Source of the DNA: Petunia secreta
Taxonomy: Eukaryota; Streptophyta; Magnoliopsida; Solanales; Solanaceae
NCBI GenBank assembly: GCA_029990175.1
Contig: JARKIP010000005.1
Coordinates: forward strand, 35,535,501 to 35,599,500
Direction of reading: 5' to 3'
DNA: 64,000 nt
Shown here: piece by piece, positions 1-9,704 of the stretch
Layout: the number at the start of each line of letters is the position of its first letter
Numbering within the stretch: position 1 is the stretch's first letter
Notes under the pieces: generated by a model
The model's database searches: none
Told to the model about the DNA's origin: nothing
What the model saw: the letters and a program-made list of their open reading frames with translations, nothing else
Program-made: the position numbers and the translations under genes

Positions 1-479
1 ACTCTTGTACGGACAGGAGTGGGTGTGATCGAAAAAGATTCCAAAAGGGAATCAAAGGGTAGATTCTCCTAGGTTTTCACTTTCTTTCGTGTCAAATTCT
101 AGTTGGTGGATCTTTGAGTAATTGTCCTACTCGAGGTCGTACTAACTCTTTTAAGCTGATAGGAAATTCGTGCGAAGGGGTGACCGAAGTCCGAACTATC
201 GTAGAAATTCTTTTGACTCCCCGAGCTCAGTTTAAAAAGCGTCCGTTCCATCGAGTCGAACATCACTTCACTCTTCCCGAAGAGGCAGTGACTATTGTCG
301 AACTTGAAGGATCTTAGAGGACCGATCAATCAGACGAGCCACTGTTAACAAGTCCTTGAGTGATCAAAAACCGAACCCATAAATTGAGTGGACCCGAGTG
401 CCACCCATCAAAGGTGAGGGAGTGTGTGAGGTGATTTATAACCCCAACATTTGTTTGATCTTTGACTTGTGCAGGTACC
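1..479 (+). other. Untranslated leader of element A
   Basis: This stretch lies between the unseen 5' LTR and the gag ATG at 480. I see no reading frame resembling a known protein. No tRNA-Met primer site is present, so that site must lie upstream of base 1. Confidence 0.6.
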
Positions 480-1453
480 ATGGCTGGAAACGATGGCAAA
501 AGCATTGAGAAGCCCGAGTTGTCGTTAGCCGATCTCATGGCTGCGATACAAGGCATCAGTGCCGAAGTAAGAGGAGTGAGTGCTCGAGTAGCTAACCTAG
601 AGCAGGGAAGTGCATCCGTGGCCGTGCATGGGTCCGGCGCTGGAACAAGCGAATCCACTCCAATGAAACCTGAGCTGTATGCTGAGCTTCTTCGACAACA
701 TCAGTTGACGAGTGAGGCAATTCGAAGAGAGCTTAACTTGGGCAATCCCCAAGCACAACAAAACTTGGGCAATCCCCAAGCTGGAAATCAAAACTTGGGC
801 ATTCCCCGAGGAGAGAGGCTACCACTTCCCAGGACCCGAAGAGATCTTGGAGCTGTTGCCGAAGAGGTTGATGAAGAGGAATTTCCCGAGGACGAATATG
901 AGCGTGAGCCGCCATTCGCTCAACGAAGGCAAGCTCACCGAGGTCGTGGAAATTTCTGAGGTCGAGGCCGAGGCGCAAATGTTGAAAGAAATATTGAGCG
1001 TGAGGATATGATCGAGAAGATGAGTTTCTCGAACAGGTTCGTGGTGTTCGAGACTCAAACTTGAACAGTGTCAAAATCACTATTCCACCCTTTAAAGGAA
1101 CTAGTGATCCCGATGAGTATCTTGAATGGAAGCTTAAAATGGAGCGCATCTTTGAAACCAATGAGATGACCGATGAGAGAAAAGCTGCCCATGCCATTGC
1201 TTCGTTCGAAGCTTATGCATCAACATGGTGGGAATCTGACAAGAGGCATAGACGAAGGAATGACTATCCAGTAGTCACTACCTGGCCACAGTTGATGAGA
1301 GCGATGGATGGTAAGTATTTGAGTGCCAAGTACAGGCAGACTCAAATGCAAAAGCTCTATGAGTTAAAGCAAGGGTCCAAGTCAGTCCAAGAGTACCACG
1401 ATGAGTTCGAAAAGGTTCGATTGAATCTTGATCTGGTCGAAGACGAAGAGTAA
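480..1453 (+). pseudogene. gag: Element A gag, N-terminal and capsid part, broken
   Basis: Gag forms the particle and binds element RNA. The start is taken at the ATG at 480, which matches the Met start of element B gag. The retrotransposon-gag core lies at about 1061-1453: an IPPFKG motif, then EYLEWKLKMERIF, and the ASTWWE tryptophan pair. Three lesions are visible: a TGA at 957-959 inside a Gly/Arg-rich stretch, a frame change between about 960 and 1060, and a TAA at 1451-1453. Element B reads through the equivalent of the last position. Three imperfect peptide repeats (NLGNPQ-type) sit at 736-816. A full Gag cannot be made from this copy. Confidence 0.88.
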
Positions 1454-4400
1454 GCCATTATCAGATTCAAAAATGGCTTGGCTAAGGATGTGTCATCTCA
1501 ATTGAGACTCCACGTGTATCACACGTTGGAAGATGTGTTTGATGCTGCCACCGAAGCTGAAAAGTTGGTAAAGGATGACAAGGCAAACCGGTATCAAGGA
1601 GTCACTACTTCTACTCCTTTGAACCGAAGTAAAGAATGGAAGAGTCCAAACCAAGCAAGTGCTAACACTGTTCGAGATTCGAAGAGACCCTTCGAAAGAG
1701 GTGTGACCGGTAACCAACCAAGAGAAGTGGGAGGTAAAGTTCAACCCAACTCTCCTAATGCTTCAAATATTCAGTGTCACAGATGCAGAGGTTATGGTCA
1801 CATGGCAAAAGAGTGTCCAACTCGCAAGGTTATGCTTCTGCTCGAAGATGGAACCGTCCATGAGCAAGCGAGTGACACCGAGGAGGAAATTATCGAGGAG
1901 ACTGATCGAGCTGAAGTTGATGATGATCATGAGGCTGCCGAAGCTGATCATCCGGAAATGTTTCTTGTAGTTCGAAGGAATTTGAGCTGCATGACTCTTG
2001 AAGAAGAGGACAACCAAAGAGAAAACCTCTTTCATGCCCGATGTCGAGTGAGGGGAAAGGTGTGTTCGATGATCATTGATTCCGGTAGTTGTGCCAATGT
2101 AGTGAGCCAAACTTTGGCTTCACAAATGGGATTACCTACGATGAACCATCCCCACCCTTACAAGTTACAATGGCTGAATGAGTGTGGAGAATTGAGAGTT
2201 GTCAAACAAGTGTGGATCAAGTTCAAAATCGGAGAGTATCAAGATGAGATGATATTCGATGTGGTTCCGATGCAAGCTTGCCATTTGCTATTGGGTCGAC
2301 CATGGCAGTATGACCGAACAGCTGTTCACAATGGCAGATCCAACACTTACACTGTGAAGCTTGATGGGAAGAGTTTCATACTCAAACCCTTGTCTCCAAA
2401 ACAAGTCACCGACGACTATAAACGAATGAAAGAATTGAAAGAGGCGGCCAAAGCTAAGCTTCCGATAGGAGCAAAATTGGGGCCCGAAGAGACAAACTCA
2501 CCGATCGAAGTGAAAGGAATCTGTGCAATCATGCAACCCGGTGAGATCTTACGAGGCAACGACCACGGTCAGATGATGATTTGCCTCGTGCACAAGGGTA
2601 TCCTTCTAAACTCTAATGATGATTTTTCTAATGATAACCCTTTGCCTTTGTTTGTTCGTAAAGTTTTGCAGGACTTCGAGGACATGTTTCCCGAGGAAAT
2701 GCCAGGTGGCTTACCTCCGTTGAGGGGAATCGAGCACCAAATTGACTTCGTACCAGGGTCTCAAATCCCTAACAAACCTGCATACCGGTGTAATCCCGAA
2801 GACACCAAAGAGCTCCAGCGGCAGGTTGATGAATTGCTGAACAAGGGCCTCGTTCGTGAGAGCTTGAGTCCTTGCGCCGTTCCTGTTATCCTTGTCCCGA
2901 AGAAGGATGGAACATGGCGAATGTGTGTTGACTGTCGAGCAGTCAACAAAATAACGGTAAAGTATCGTCATCCTATCCCTCGATTAGATGACATGCTAGA
3001 TGAGTTAAGTGGTTCTTCATGCTTTTCGAAGATAGACCTCAGGTCCGGTTACCACCAGATCCGAATGAAACCCGGGGACGAGTGGAAAACCGCATTCAAG
3101 ACCAAATTCGGTCTCTATGAATGGTTGGTGATGCCTTTTGGCTTATCCAATGCACCGAGCACATTCATGCGATTGATGAACCATGTGCTCAAACCGTTCA
3201 TAAATAAGTTTGTTGTCGTTTATTTCGATGACATACTTGTTTATAGCAGAACCGTGGATGAACATGTCGACCACCTAAGGCAAGTACTAGATAAGCTTCG
3301 AGAAGAAAAGTTGTATGCCAACTTCAAGAAATGCGCCTTTGGTGTCGATCGTGTAGTCTTTCTTGGATTTGTTGTCAGTGCTAAAGGTGTCGAAGTTGAC
3401 GAATCAAAAGTCGAAGCCATCAAAGATTGGCCAACTCCAACCTCGGTATCACAAGTTCGTAGCTTCCATGGGTTAGCTAGCTTTTACCGAAGGTTTGTTC
3501 GTGACTTTAGCACCGTGGCAGCCCCTCTAACCGAGCTGGTTAAGAAAGACAGTCCATTTGTGTGGGGAGAGTCCCAAGAAAAGGCTTTCCAAGAGCTGAA
3601 GCGGAGGCTTTGTTCTGCCCCATTGTTGCAACTCCCTGACTTCGGCAAAGCATTCGAAGTCGAGTGTGATGCGTCTGGAGTTGGGATCGGAGGAGTGCTG
3701 ATGCAAGACTCGAAGCCGATCGCTTACTTTAGCGAAAAGCTTAAGGGTGCAACTTTGAATTACTCTACGTATGACAAAGAGTTGTATGCCCTCGTTCGAC
3801 CACTCGCCCATTGGCAGCATTATTTGTGGCCTCGAGAGTTTGTGATCAAAAGTGATCATGAGTCTTTGAAACATCTCCGAGGTCAGGAGAAATTGAATCG
3901 AAGACATGCCAAGTGGGTTGAATTTATTGAAAGCTTTCCCTACGTAATTCATTACAAAAAGGGAAAAGATAATGTTGTGGCCGATGCGCTATCAAGGAAA
4001 TTTGCCTTAGCGACCACTCTCGCCTCTAGGCTCATGGGATTCGAAAGCATCAAGTCGATGTACGAGGATGATCCCAAGCTGAAATGTGTTCGAGACACAA
4101 TCTTGAGTGGCCGAAAGGTTAAGAAATATCAGTGGCATGATGGCTACCTCTTCAAAAATGGGAGGGTTTGTGTGCCAGTGTCATCGTGGAGAGAGCTCTT
4201 AGTTCGAGAAGCTCATTCCGGTGGACTGATGGGACACTTCGGTGTCGATAAAACTCTTGGTATCTTGACCGAGCAGTTCCATTGGCCCAAAATGCGACGA
4301 GATGTGGAAAAGCTTTGCAACGCTTGCCTCGTTTGCAAGAAAGCAAAATCGAAGTCCAACCCTCATGGATTGTACACCCCGTTGCCTGTGCCTGATCGAC

Positions 4401-5530
4401 CTTGGGTTGATATATCCATGGACTTTGTCTTGGGGTTACCGAGGTCGGGTGGAGGACATGATAGCATCTTCGTTGTGGTTGACCGTTTTTCAAAAATGGC
4501 TCACTTTATTCCTTGCAAAAAGTGTGATGATGCACAACATGTAGCTACATTGTTTGTTTCTAATGTGTTAAAATTGCATGGTGTACCTCGTACTATTGTG
4601 AGTGATCGAGACTCGAAGTTCTTGAGTCATTTTTGGAAGTGTTTATGGGGTGCCCTCGGCACCAAGCTACTATTCTCGACGTCTCACCATCCTCAAACCG
4701 ATGGACAGACCGAGGTAGTTAACCGAACCTTGGGATCTTTGCTTCGGGCAATGACCAAAGGGAAGGTTGGAAACTGGGCTGATCGTTTGCCCATGATGGA
4801 GTTTGCATACAATCGAACGGTGCATAGAATGATCAACATGACCCCGTTTGAATGTGTGTATGGCTTTAATCCTTTGATTCCACTTGATTTAACCCCATTG
4901 CCTCGAGATTCTGTTCTTGATTTTGAAGGTACTCGAAGAGCAGCCGCCTTGATCGAATTGCATGCAAAGGTGAAAAAGAACCTCGAGGAGGCCTATGCAA
5001 AGGTTGCCTTAAAGAAAAACAAGGGGCGTAAAAAGTTGGAATTAAAGAAGGGAGATTGGGTTTGGGTTCACTTCCGAAAGGAACGCTTCCCGAACCAAAG
5101 GAAAGGAAAGTTGGCTCCTCGAGGGGATGGTCCATTTCAAGTGTTGACCAAGATCAACAACAATGCCTACGTGATCGACCTCCCTGGTGAGTATAACGTG
5201 TCCAACACCTTTAATGTTGCTGACTTAGTTCCTTGTGTTGTAGGTCCAACTTCGGAGGACGAGGAGGGCTTGATTTCGAGGACGAAATCTTCTCAAGAAG
5301 GGGAGGATGATGCAGCCCGAACACGTGCTGATCAAGTGTTCGATCCACCGAGGAGACCGATGACAAGAAGCCAAGCCAAGCTGCTGCACGATGTGCACGT
5401 TCACTTAGCCTGGCCGAAGGAAAACAATTGCTCCGAAGCTGAGTGGCCGAGCTCAAGAACCGAAGGCATTATCTTCAGATTTGAGCCCGAAGGCAAAGTG
5501 ACCGAGGACAAGGAGCTCGAAGACAATTGA
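1454..5530 (+). CDS. pol: Element A gag C-terminus plus complete Pol polyprotein
   Basis: This single open frame of about 1350 residues (open from 1478) continues the frame of the broken gag. In order it shows a CCHC zinc knuckle (CHRCRGYGHMAKEC) at about residue 100, retropepsin with DSGS near residue 201, reverse transcriptase with YFDDIL near residue 581, and RNase H starting at FEVECDAS near residue 725. Integrase follows, with an HHCC finger near residue 913 and DDE-type motifs MDFV, SDRDSKF and TEVVNRTL between about residues 978 and 1080. A GPY/F-type C-terminus (KGDWVWVHF to FNVADL) ends it. The last 74 codons lie inside the 3' LTR. All catalytic motifs look intact, so the frame could supply enzymes if a Gag fusion were not needed. 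The upstream TAA at 1451 argues against normal expression. Confidence 0.93.
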   Translation, partial: AIIRFKNGLAKDVSSQLRLHVYHTLEDVFDAATEAEKLVKDDKANRYQGVTTSTPLNRSKEWKSPNQASANTVRDSKRPFERGVTGNQPREVGGKVQPNSPNASNIQCHRCRGYGHMAKECPTRKVMLLLEDGTVHEQASDTEEEIIEETDRAEVDDDHEAAEADHPEMFLVVRRNLSCMTLEEEDNQRENLFHARCRVRGKVCSMIIDSGSCANVVSQTLASQMGLPTMNHPHPYKLQWLNECGELRVVKQVWIKFKIGEYQDEMIFDVVPMQACHLLLGRPWQYDRTAVHNGRSNTYTVKLDGKSFILKPLSPKQVTDDYKRMKELKEAAKAKLPIGAKLGPEETNSPIEVKGICAIMQPGEILRGNDHGQMMICLVHKGILLNSNDDFSNDNPLPLFVRKVLQDFEDMFPEEMPGGLPPLRGIEHQIDFVPGSQIPNKPAYRCNPEDTKELQRQVDELLNKGLVRESLSPCAVPVILVPKKDGTWRMCVDCRAVNKITVKYRHPIPRLDDMLDELSGSSCFSKIDLRSGYHQIRMKPGDEWKTAFKTKFGLYEWLVMPFGLSNAPSTFMRLMNHVLKPFINKFVVVYFDDILVYSRTVDEHVDHLRQVLDKLREEKLYANFKKCAFGVDRVVFLGFVVSAKGVEVDESKVEAIKDWPTPTSVSQVRSFHGLASFYRRFVRDFSTVAAPLTELVKKDSPFVWGESQEKAFQELKRRLCSAPLLQLPDFGKAFEVECDASGVGIGGVLMQDSKPIAYFSEKLKGATLNYSTYDKELYALVRPLAHWQHYLWPREFVIKSDHESLKHLRGQEKLNRRHAKWVEFIESFPYVIHYKKGKDNVVADALSRKFALATTLASRLMGFESIKSMYEDDPKLKCVRDTILSGRKVKKYQWHDGYLFKNGRVCVPVSSWRELLVREAHSGGLMGHFGVDKTLGILTEQFHWPKMRRDVEKLCNACLVCKKAKSKSNPHGLYTPLPVPDRPWVDISMDFVLGLPRSGGGHDSIFVVVDRFSKMAHFIPCKKCDDAQHVATLFVSNVLKLHGVPRTIVSDRDSKFLSHFWKCLWGALGTKLLFSTSHHPQTDGQTEVVNRTLGSLLRAMTKGKVGNWADRLPMMEFAYNRTVHRMINMTPFECVYGFNPLIPLDLTPLPRDSVLDFEGTRRAAALIELHAKVKKNLEEAYAKVALKKNKGRKKLELKKGDWVWVHFRKERFPNQRKGKLAPRGDGPFQVLTKINNNAYVIDLPGEYNVSNTFNVADLVPCVVGPTSEDEEGLISRTKSSQEGEDDAARTRADQVFDPPRRPMTRSQAKLLHDVHVHLAWPKENNCSEAEWPSSRTEGIIFRFEPEGKVTEDKELEDN
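5295..5307 (+). promoter_or_regulatory. Polypurine tract of element A, inside the pol frame
   Basis: The purine run AAGAAGGGGAGGA directly precedes the LTR start TGATGCAG. It is the expected plus-strand DNA primer. It lies within codons for the peptide SQEGEDD, a motif shared by elements B, C and D. Confidence 0.85.
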
Positions 5531-6057
5531 GCGTCCGAAGGCAACAAGTGTGTGTTCGGGCAGACAATCGAGAACCGAAGCCAAGGCTTACCGAAGTCAA
5601 AGTCTGCCGAACACATTTTTAACTCAGCCCTGCGTGGCTTATTTCTATTGGTTAACTGTGACCTATTTACTAGTTTACCCTTAGTATTTCCTATATAAAC
5701 ATTGTTTCCTTTCATTGTAAGTAGCTAGCTTTGAATATTGATGAATTGAATGAAAGTGCCGAGCACATTTCTTCTTGTCTCCGTCGTGAGCAAAACCCCG
5801 GTGAGGGCTTTTAAGGACTTGTGGCTTTCGGCAAGTCCGATTGAACATTCCTCTTGATCATTCAGTTTGCAAGAGGCAATGTTCTCTTGAGGATTGTTGC
5901 ATAGTATAGGTGATCCTTGTATCCCTTTCGATTGAGCTTTGAGACAGGTTCTTCACTGTTCTTTTGGAAGAAGCAAGTTTTGTCTTGCTTTTATCTTTTA
6001 TCCTTTTTGTTCTTCCGCGTTTGTGCTAGCAACCCCTTCGGGAATTGCATTGCACCA
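5308..6057 (+). repeat. 3' LTR of element A
   Basis: The LTR begins with TGATGCAG right after the polypurine tract and ends near TGCACCA, where H sequence resumes. It is about 750 bp. A TATATAAA box lies at 5692-5699. The pol frame continues into it as far as 5530. The right boundary is uncertain by a few bases because the 5' LTR is unavailable for comparison. Unlike the LTRs of B, C, D and H it contains no GGCGGTCCGCC palindromes. Confidence 0.8.
5692..5699 (+). promoter_or_regulatory. Putative TATA box in element A LTR
   Basis: TATATAAA lies about 385 bp into the LTR, where an LTR promoter is expected. The call rests on the motif and its position only. Confidence 0.55.
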
Positions 6058-7019
6058 GATATGCACACCTGAGCTTGCTTGGAAACCCACACTCCGTAGT
6101 ACTCATAAGGATAATCTAGGGCATAGCAAGGTAGCCTTAGCTCATCAACCACCGAGGTACTAACACAATTGGTATCGGTGTCACCAATCTTGAGATAGTA
6201 CCCTCCATTACCTTCCACCTCAACAAGGAACCTCCTTAGACCCAAGTGTAGTATAGGATCTTTCAAGTACAATCTTGGAACTTCAAGATAACCATCACTA
6301 TCAACTCGGATCTTCCTCAATCCTCCTCCCCTAGCAACACCACTAGGATAACTTCCACTTCCCGTCACTCTTCCAACATTAGAAGTGTTGTTGAAAGTCG
6401 AGGAAGGAGTACCACTATGGAACCCATAATTGCTTCTCGCCTTGGTTCCATAGCCCATAGCACCACTCCTACCACCGCTACTAGAGCAATGCACCCCCGT
6501 ATTGGTAAAAGCAACACTTCTCATCCCACCCTTCACATGGGAGTTAGAAGCATCAAGCCGTTTAGCATAAGTAGAATATGCAAGCTTCTCCCTTCCCATG
6601 GAACAACCACCACCTCCTCCCATACTAATGGAAGGACCTCTACTACTCCCTTGCACACCACAAGCAACATCAAGAGAAGATGCATATGCACAATCCGCAT
6701 AATCAACCTCATCATCAATTCTCTCTACGTCACTACCATCATGTTCAAATTCATCACAGGAAGAGTAAGTAGGATCATCATACCTTGAAGCGTCACTATC
6801 TTCATATTCTTGACTTGGAGCATAAGATTCTTCACATTCATCTTCGAAAGCCCCATAGTCTTCTTCATCTTCATAATCAACATAGTGACCCGCTTCATCA
6901 TCATAGGAGCCTTGGTTCCCCGAATCGTCATAGCAATACCCATCATCACCATCATAGGAACCATAGTCTCCATCATCTCTGCATGAGTCATACCCTCCAC
7001 AATCGTCATCCGATGCCAT
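6058..7019 (-). CDS. Element H acidic protein with degenerate retropepsin-like domain, truncated
   Basis: The start is the Met at 7019 (MASDDDCGG), matching MSNDDCGG of element D. About 320 residues are open without a stop until the A insertion; the frame continues by chance into A's LTR as far as 5991. The first 110 residues are rich in Asp, Glu, Tyr, Gly and Ser. A Ser/Gly-rich middle follows, then the beginning of a retropepsin-like domain. Where active proteases have DSG or DTG, this protein reads IGDTDTNCVST. Element D has the same altered motif. The last third of the protease-like fold is lost to the insertion. The biological role is unknown. Confidence 0.7.
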
Positions 7020-8045
7020 AGTTGTAACAAAAGAGTAACGAACCTCACAAATTCTCTCCCTCACGTGTATCACTCAAAAGATGTCACTCAATTTTCTTTC
7101 CACTCGTGTATACACTCAAGGTCGTTGGCTTTTGTGACCACACTCTATTGTCCTCACCACTCAAGCCTTTTTCCACTCAAGACCTTCTTGTCTCTTAGTA
7201 ATCACAATGGCAAGATCAATCAACTAATGCACCCAAGTAATGGTTCGGAGTGGAGTTTAAGTGACTCGATGTACGGAAGCTAGTTTAATGCGCACTTGAA
7301 GCAAGCAAGATCTACGACTTTAAGTAAAGACTCCAAGACACACAACACCCTAAGGAATCAAAGATTAGTGTCAATAAAGTAGGACTAATACCCTAGAAAC
7401 ACTAACCAAGAGGTACGGAAGCAAACGGAACACAAAAAGACACGAAACGAAGCCAAACGGAGGGCCTCCAGGAGTGGGCAGTCCGCCTACTTAGGGTGGG
7501 CGCCCCGCCTACTCAAAATACAGAGAGCAACCAAAAAATAGGCGGACCACCTACTATTTGGGGCGCCCCGCCTACTGGTGCTTTCAGCACAGTCCGAAAA
7601 CGGGTTTTTGGCCCTTTTGCACCCAAATTTTGATGTTCCAAGGTGTTTTTTTCCAATCCGAAGGTACCCAATGGTGTTTTCAACTACTCCAATCAATCCC
7701 CAATGATTTATAACAACACCCAATCCATAACGAATCCAAATCAAGAAATTTCAATTAAATTCAAGGGTTTTTCAATTTTGGGGATTTGATTTTTCTAACT
7801 TGTGATTTTCAACACCAAATCAAGAAACGAGGGTACCAAATCAACGGGTAAACATCATAGATCGATCCCCGATATCAAACACTCAATAGGTAATCGAATC
7901 CAATCTACAACATGAATTTTTGTAATTTTCACTTTTTCAATTTTTTTGTTTTTTCTTCTTTTCTCAAGAACATAAACACAATAACAATAAAGTAAAGATA
8001 GGATGAACAAGGAAGGTGGATTCGTAAGAACGAAACCCGAGCCTT
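7020..8045 (-). other. Leader of element H with GC-rich palindrome cluster
   Basis: This non-coding stretch lies between primer site and ORF. At 7458-7583 it holds a cluster of short imperfect palindromes of the type GGGCGCCCCGCC and GGCGGACCACC. The rest is AT-rich with long A and T runs, and no convincing reading frame is seen. Similar clusters lie at the same relative place in D and B. Confidence 0.65.
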
Positions 8046-8058
8046 GCTCTGATACCAA
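8046..8058 (-). promoter_or_regulatory. Primer binding site of element H (initiator tRNA-Met type)
   Basis: On the minus strand TTGGTATCAGAGC starts two bases inside the LTR. It is complementary to the 3' end of plant initiator tRNA-Met, the standard primer for many gypsy elements. Confidence 0.88.
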
Positions 8059-8060
8059 GA

Positions 8061-8876
8061 TGATACGGGGCAAATCACGGAAGTGAATAACAAGTAACGG
8101 AAGCAACAAAGTAAACACAATAGAGGGAAAATAGGGATGGGGGAGAATAGAAATAGAAGAAAGAACGAATCAAACTAAACAATTAGATTGATTCAAAAGG
8201 GAGGAGAGACTTGAACCATTAAACGGGAGTCACGCTAGCGGTGATCCACCATGGATTCAACGTAAGAGATACATGAAGTCAACGCTTCAACAAGAATGGC
8301 CAAGCCTATTCTATCTTCTCAATTCTATCTTCCAAAACTAGCTACTGAAGTAAATGACTAAGTGTGATATTTATAGGTTCACCACAATTCTAAATGAAAT
8401 GACTAAAAGCCCATAAGACAAGTTAGTGCAATAGAAACACTTAAGACTAGAATAGGAATTACACCATAAAAACAAGACTTCAAATGGCTCGGAAGTAGGC
8501 ACCCCGACTAGTGGAAAGAGGCGGCCCGCCTAGTGCTTTGTAGGCAAAATAGGCGCCCCAATGGGTAGGAGTAGGCGCCCCACCTACTTGAAGTAGGCGC
8601 CCCACCTACTTGGAGTAGGCGGTCCGCCCAAAATAGAGGCGGCCAGAGATCCAGAGGCTTGCAATCTAGTAGGCGGTCCGCCTCTTCCTGGAGGTTCTTG
8701 AAACAGCTCAAAATGTGTCTCCCGAGCCCCTCCCTTGAAGCCTAAGTGGTCCTGCTTCCTTGGCGCTCCTTTGCATGATCTTCAAGTCGCTTCCCGGAGC
8801 CCGTGACTTGTCTTCCTTGTGCTCTCAAGCTTGGATCATGATGGTTGGCGCTTTGGCTCCAATTTGCCCCGCATCA
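8061..8876 (-). repeat. 5' LTR of element H
   Basis: This 816-bp LTR is bounded on the plus strand by TGATACGGGGC and GCCCCGCATCA, which are near-perfect inverted termini. A TATA-like motif, CCTATAAATATC on the minus strand, lies near 8367-8377. A palindrome cluster at 8497-8690 includes two exact GGCGGTCCGCC copies at 8618 and 8672. Confidence 0.82.
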
Positions 8877-8965
8877 GTAGCGGTGTTAGGAATCATGCAT
8901 CATGACATGTCATTAGTCGACTTGTTCTCAAGTCCGATAGGCCAACTTGTTCAAACAATCTGAAC

Positions 8966-8978
8966 GGGTTTTCAACCC
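8966..8978 (+). promoter_or_regulatory. Conserved leader hairpin of element F
   Basis: GGGTTTTCAACCC can fold as a 5-bp stem with a 3-base loop. The same position before ORF1 in element G has equivalent hairpins at 60421 and 62347. Confidence 0.45.
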
Positions 8979-9063
8979 TAAAGAGCATTGGACATGATTT
9001 ATTTTGCATTTACTTATAGGATTAAACGTGCAAATGTAGACCGTTTATTAACATTGTTCTGCT

Positions 9064-9430
9064 TTCAGTGCCATTCAAAGGCACAAAGGTTACCTAAGAG
9101 GCTTTAAAAACCCAAAGTGAATCAGAAATGATTGTTTATTCCTACACGGTCGGAATTAGTCTGTATTCAATGCCGTTCAAAGGCACAAAGGTAACCCTAG
9201 AGGCGTCCAAAGCCCGAATTGAGTCAGAAATGATTGCTTAAACAATCAGAGGTACTCTGTATTCAATACCATTCAAAGGCACAAAGGTTACCGAAGAGGC
9301 GTCAAAAGCCCATATTGATAGAAATGACCGTTTATTTCTTAAACAATTGGAATCATTATATATTCAATGCTATTTAAAGGCATTAAATGGTAACCAAAGA
9401 GGCATTAAAGGTCCAATTTGAAGCAGAAAT
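9064..9430 (+). repeat. Four tandem copies of a roughly 100-bp leader repeat
   Basis: The phrase ATTCAAAGGCACAAAGG recurs at about 9073, 9175 and 9271, with a degenerate fourth copy at about 9372. Spacing is 96-102 bp. The copies are separated by related text (GTCAGAAATGATTG type). They lie between the leader hairpin and ORF1. Confidence 0.82.
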
Positions 9431-9704
9431 AACCGCTTGATAGACGGGATGACGCATAACACACATTTATCCTTTAAGCATTATATAAAGACTTGAGATC
9501 CTTGGCATATCACAAGTCCATTAGCGATTTCCTTCTAAAGTGTCTAAAGGGTTCTCAACTCATAACGACACATCTCCTCATATACTCTGACGCATTGTTT
9601 TCAAAAACTTATGCCACATATTGATCATTTTGCTCACAGTGAAGCGAATCTTAGTCATTTTTCTACTCCTTTTTCCTATCATCCTTCACCTTTTCCAAAA
9701 GATC

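Larger units (their letters stand above)
1..6057 (+). mobile_element. Element A: Ty3/gypsy LTR retrotransposon, 5' LTR outside window
   Basis: A gypsy element is seen from its leader to its 3' LTR. The order is gag, protease, reverse transcriptase, RNase H, integrase, polypurine tract, LTR. Pol is one long uninterrupted frame, but gag is broken. The right end is placed at about 6057, because homology to the interrupted H protein resumes there. A is therefore inserted inside H. The 5' LTR, primer site and left target duplication are not in the window. The integrase ends in a GPY/F-type module without a visible chromodomain, and the frame runs into the 3' LTR, as known for CRM-type chromoviruses. 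That lineage call is an inference. Confidence 0.93.
6058..8876 (-). mobile_element. Element H: 5' half of a non-autonomous LTR element related to D
   Basis: Read on the minus strand it has an LTR (8876 to 8061), a tRNA-Met-type primer site, a leader with GC-rich palindromes, and an open frame homologous to the first ORF of element D. It stops abruptly at about 6058, where A is inserted. The 3' half should lie left of the window beyond A. On the right, Tat-type leader sequence of F starts directly at 8877, so H was inserted into F. No enzyme domains are seen in the part present. Confidence 0.82.

Noticed and set aside
1451..1453. TAA in A gag as a readthrough site between Gag and Pol
   Set aside because: It lies in the middle of the capsid region, well before the zinc knuckle, and B reads through at the equivalent place. 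A nonsense mutation is simpler.
6785..7021. His-rich frame on the plus strand opposite the H acidic ORF
   Set aside because: It is the complement of the Asp/Tyr-rich coding repeats on the minus strand.
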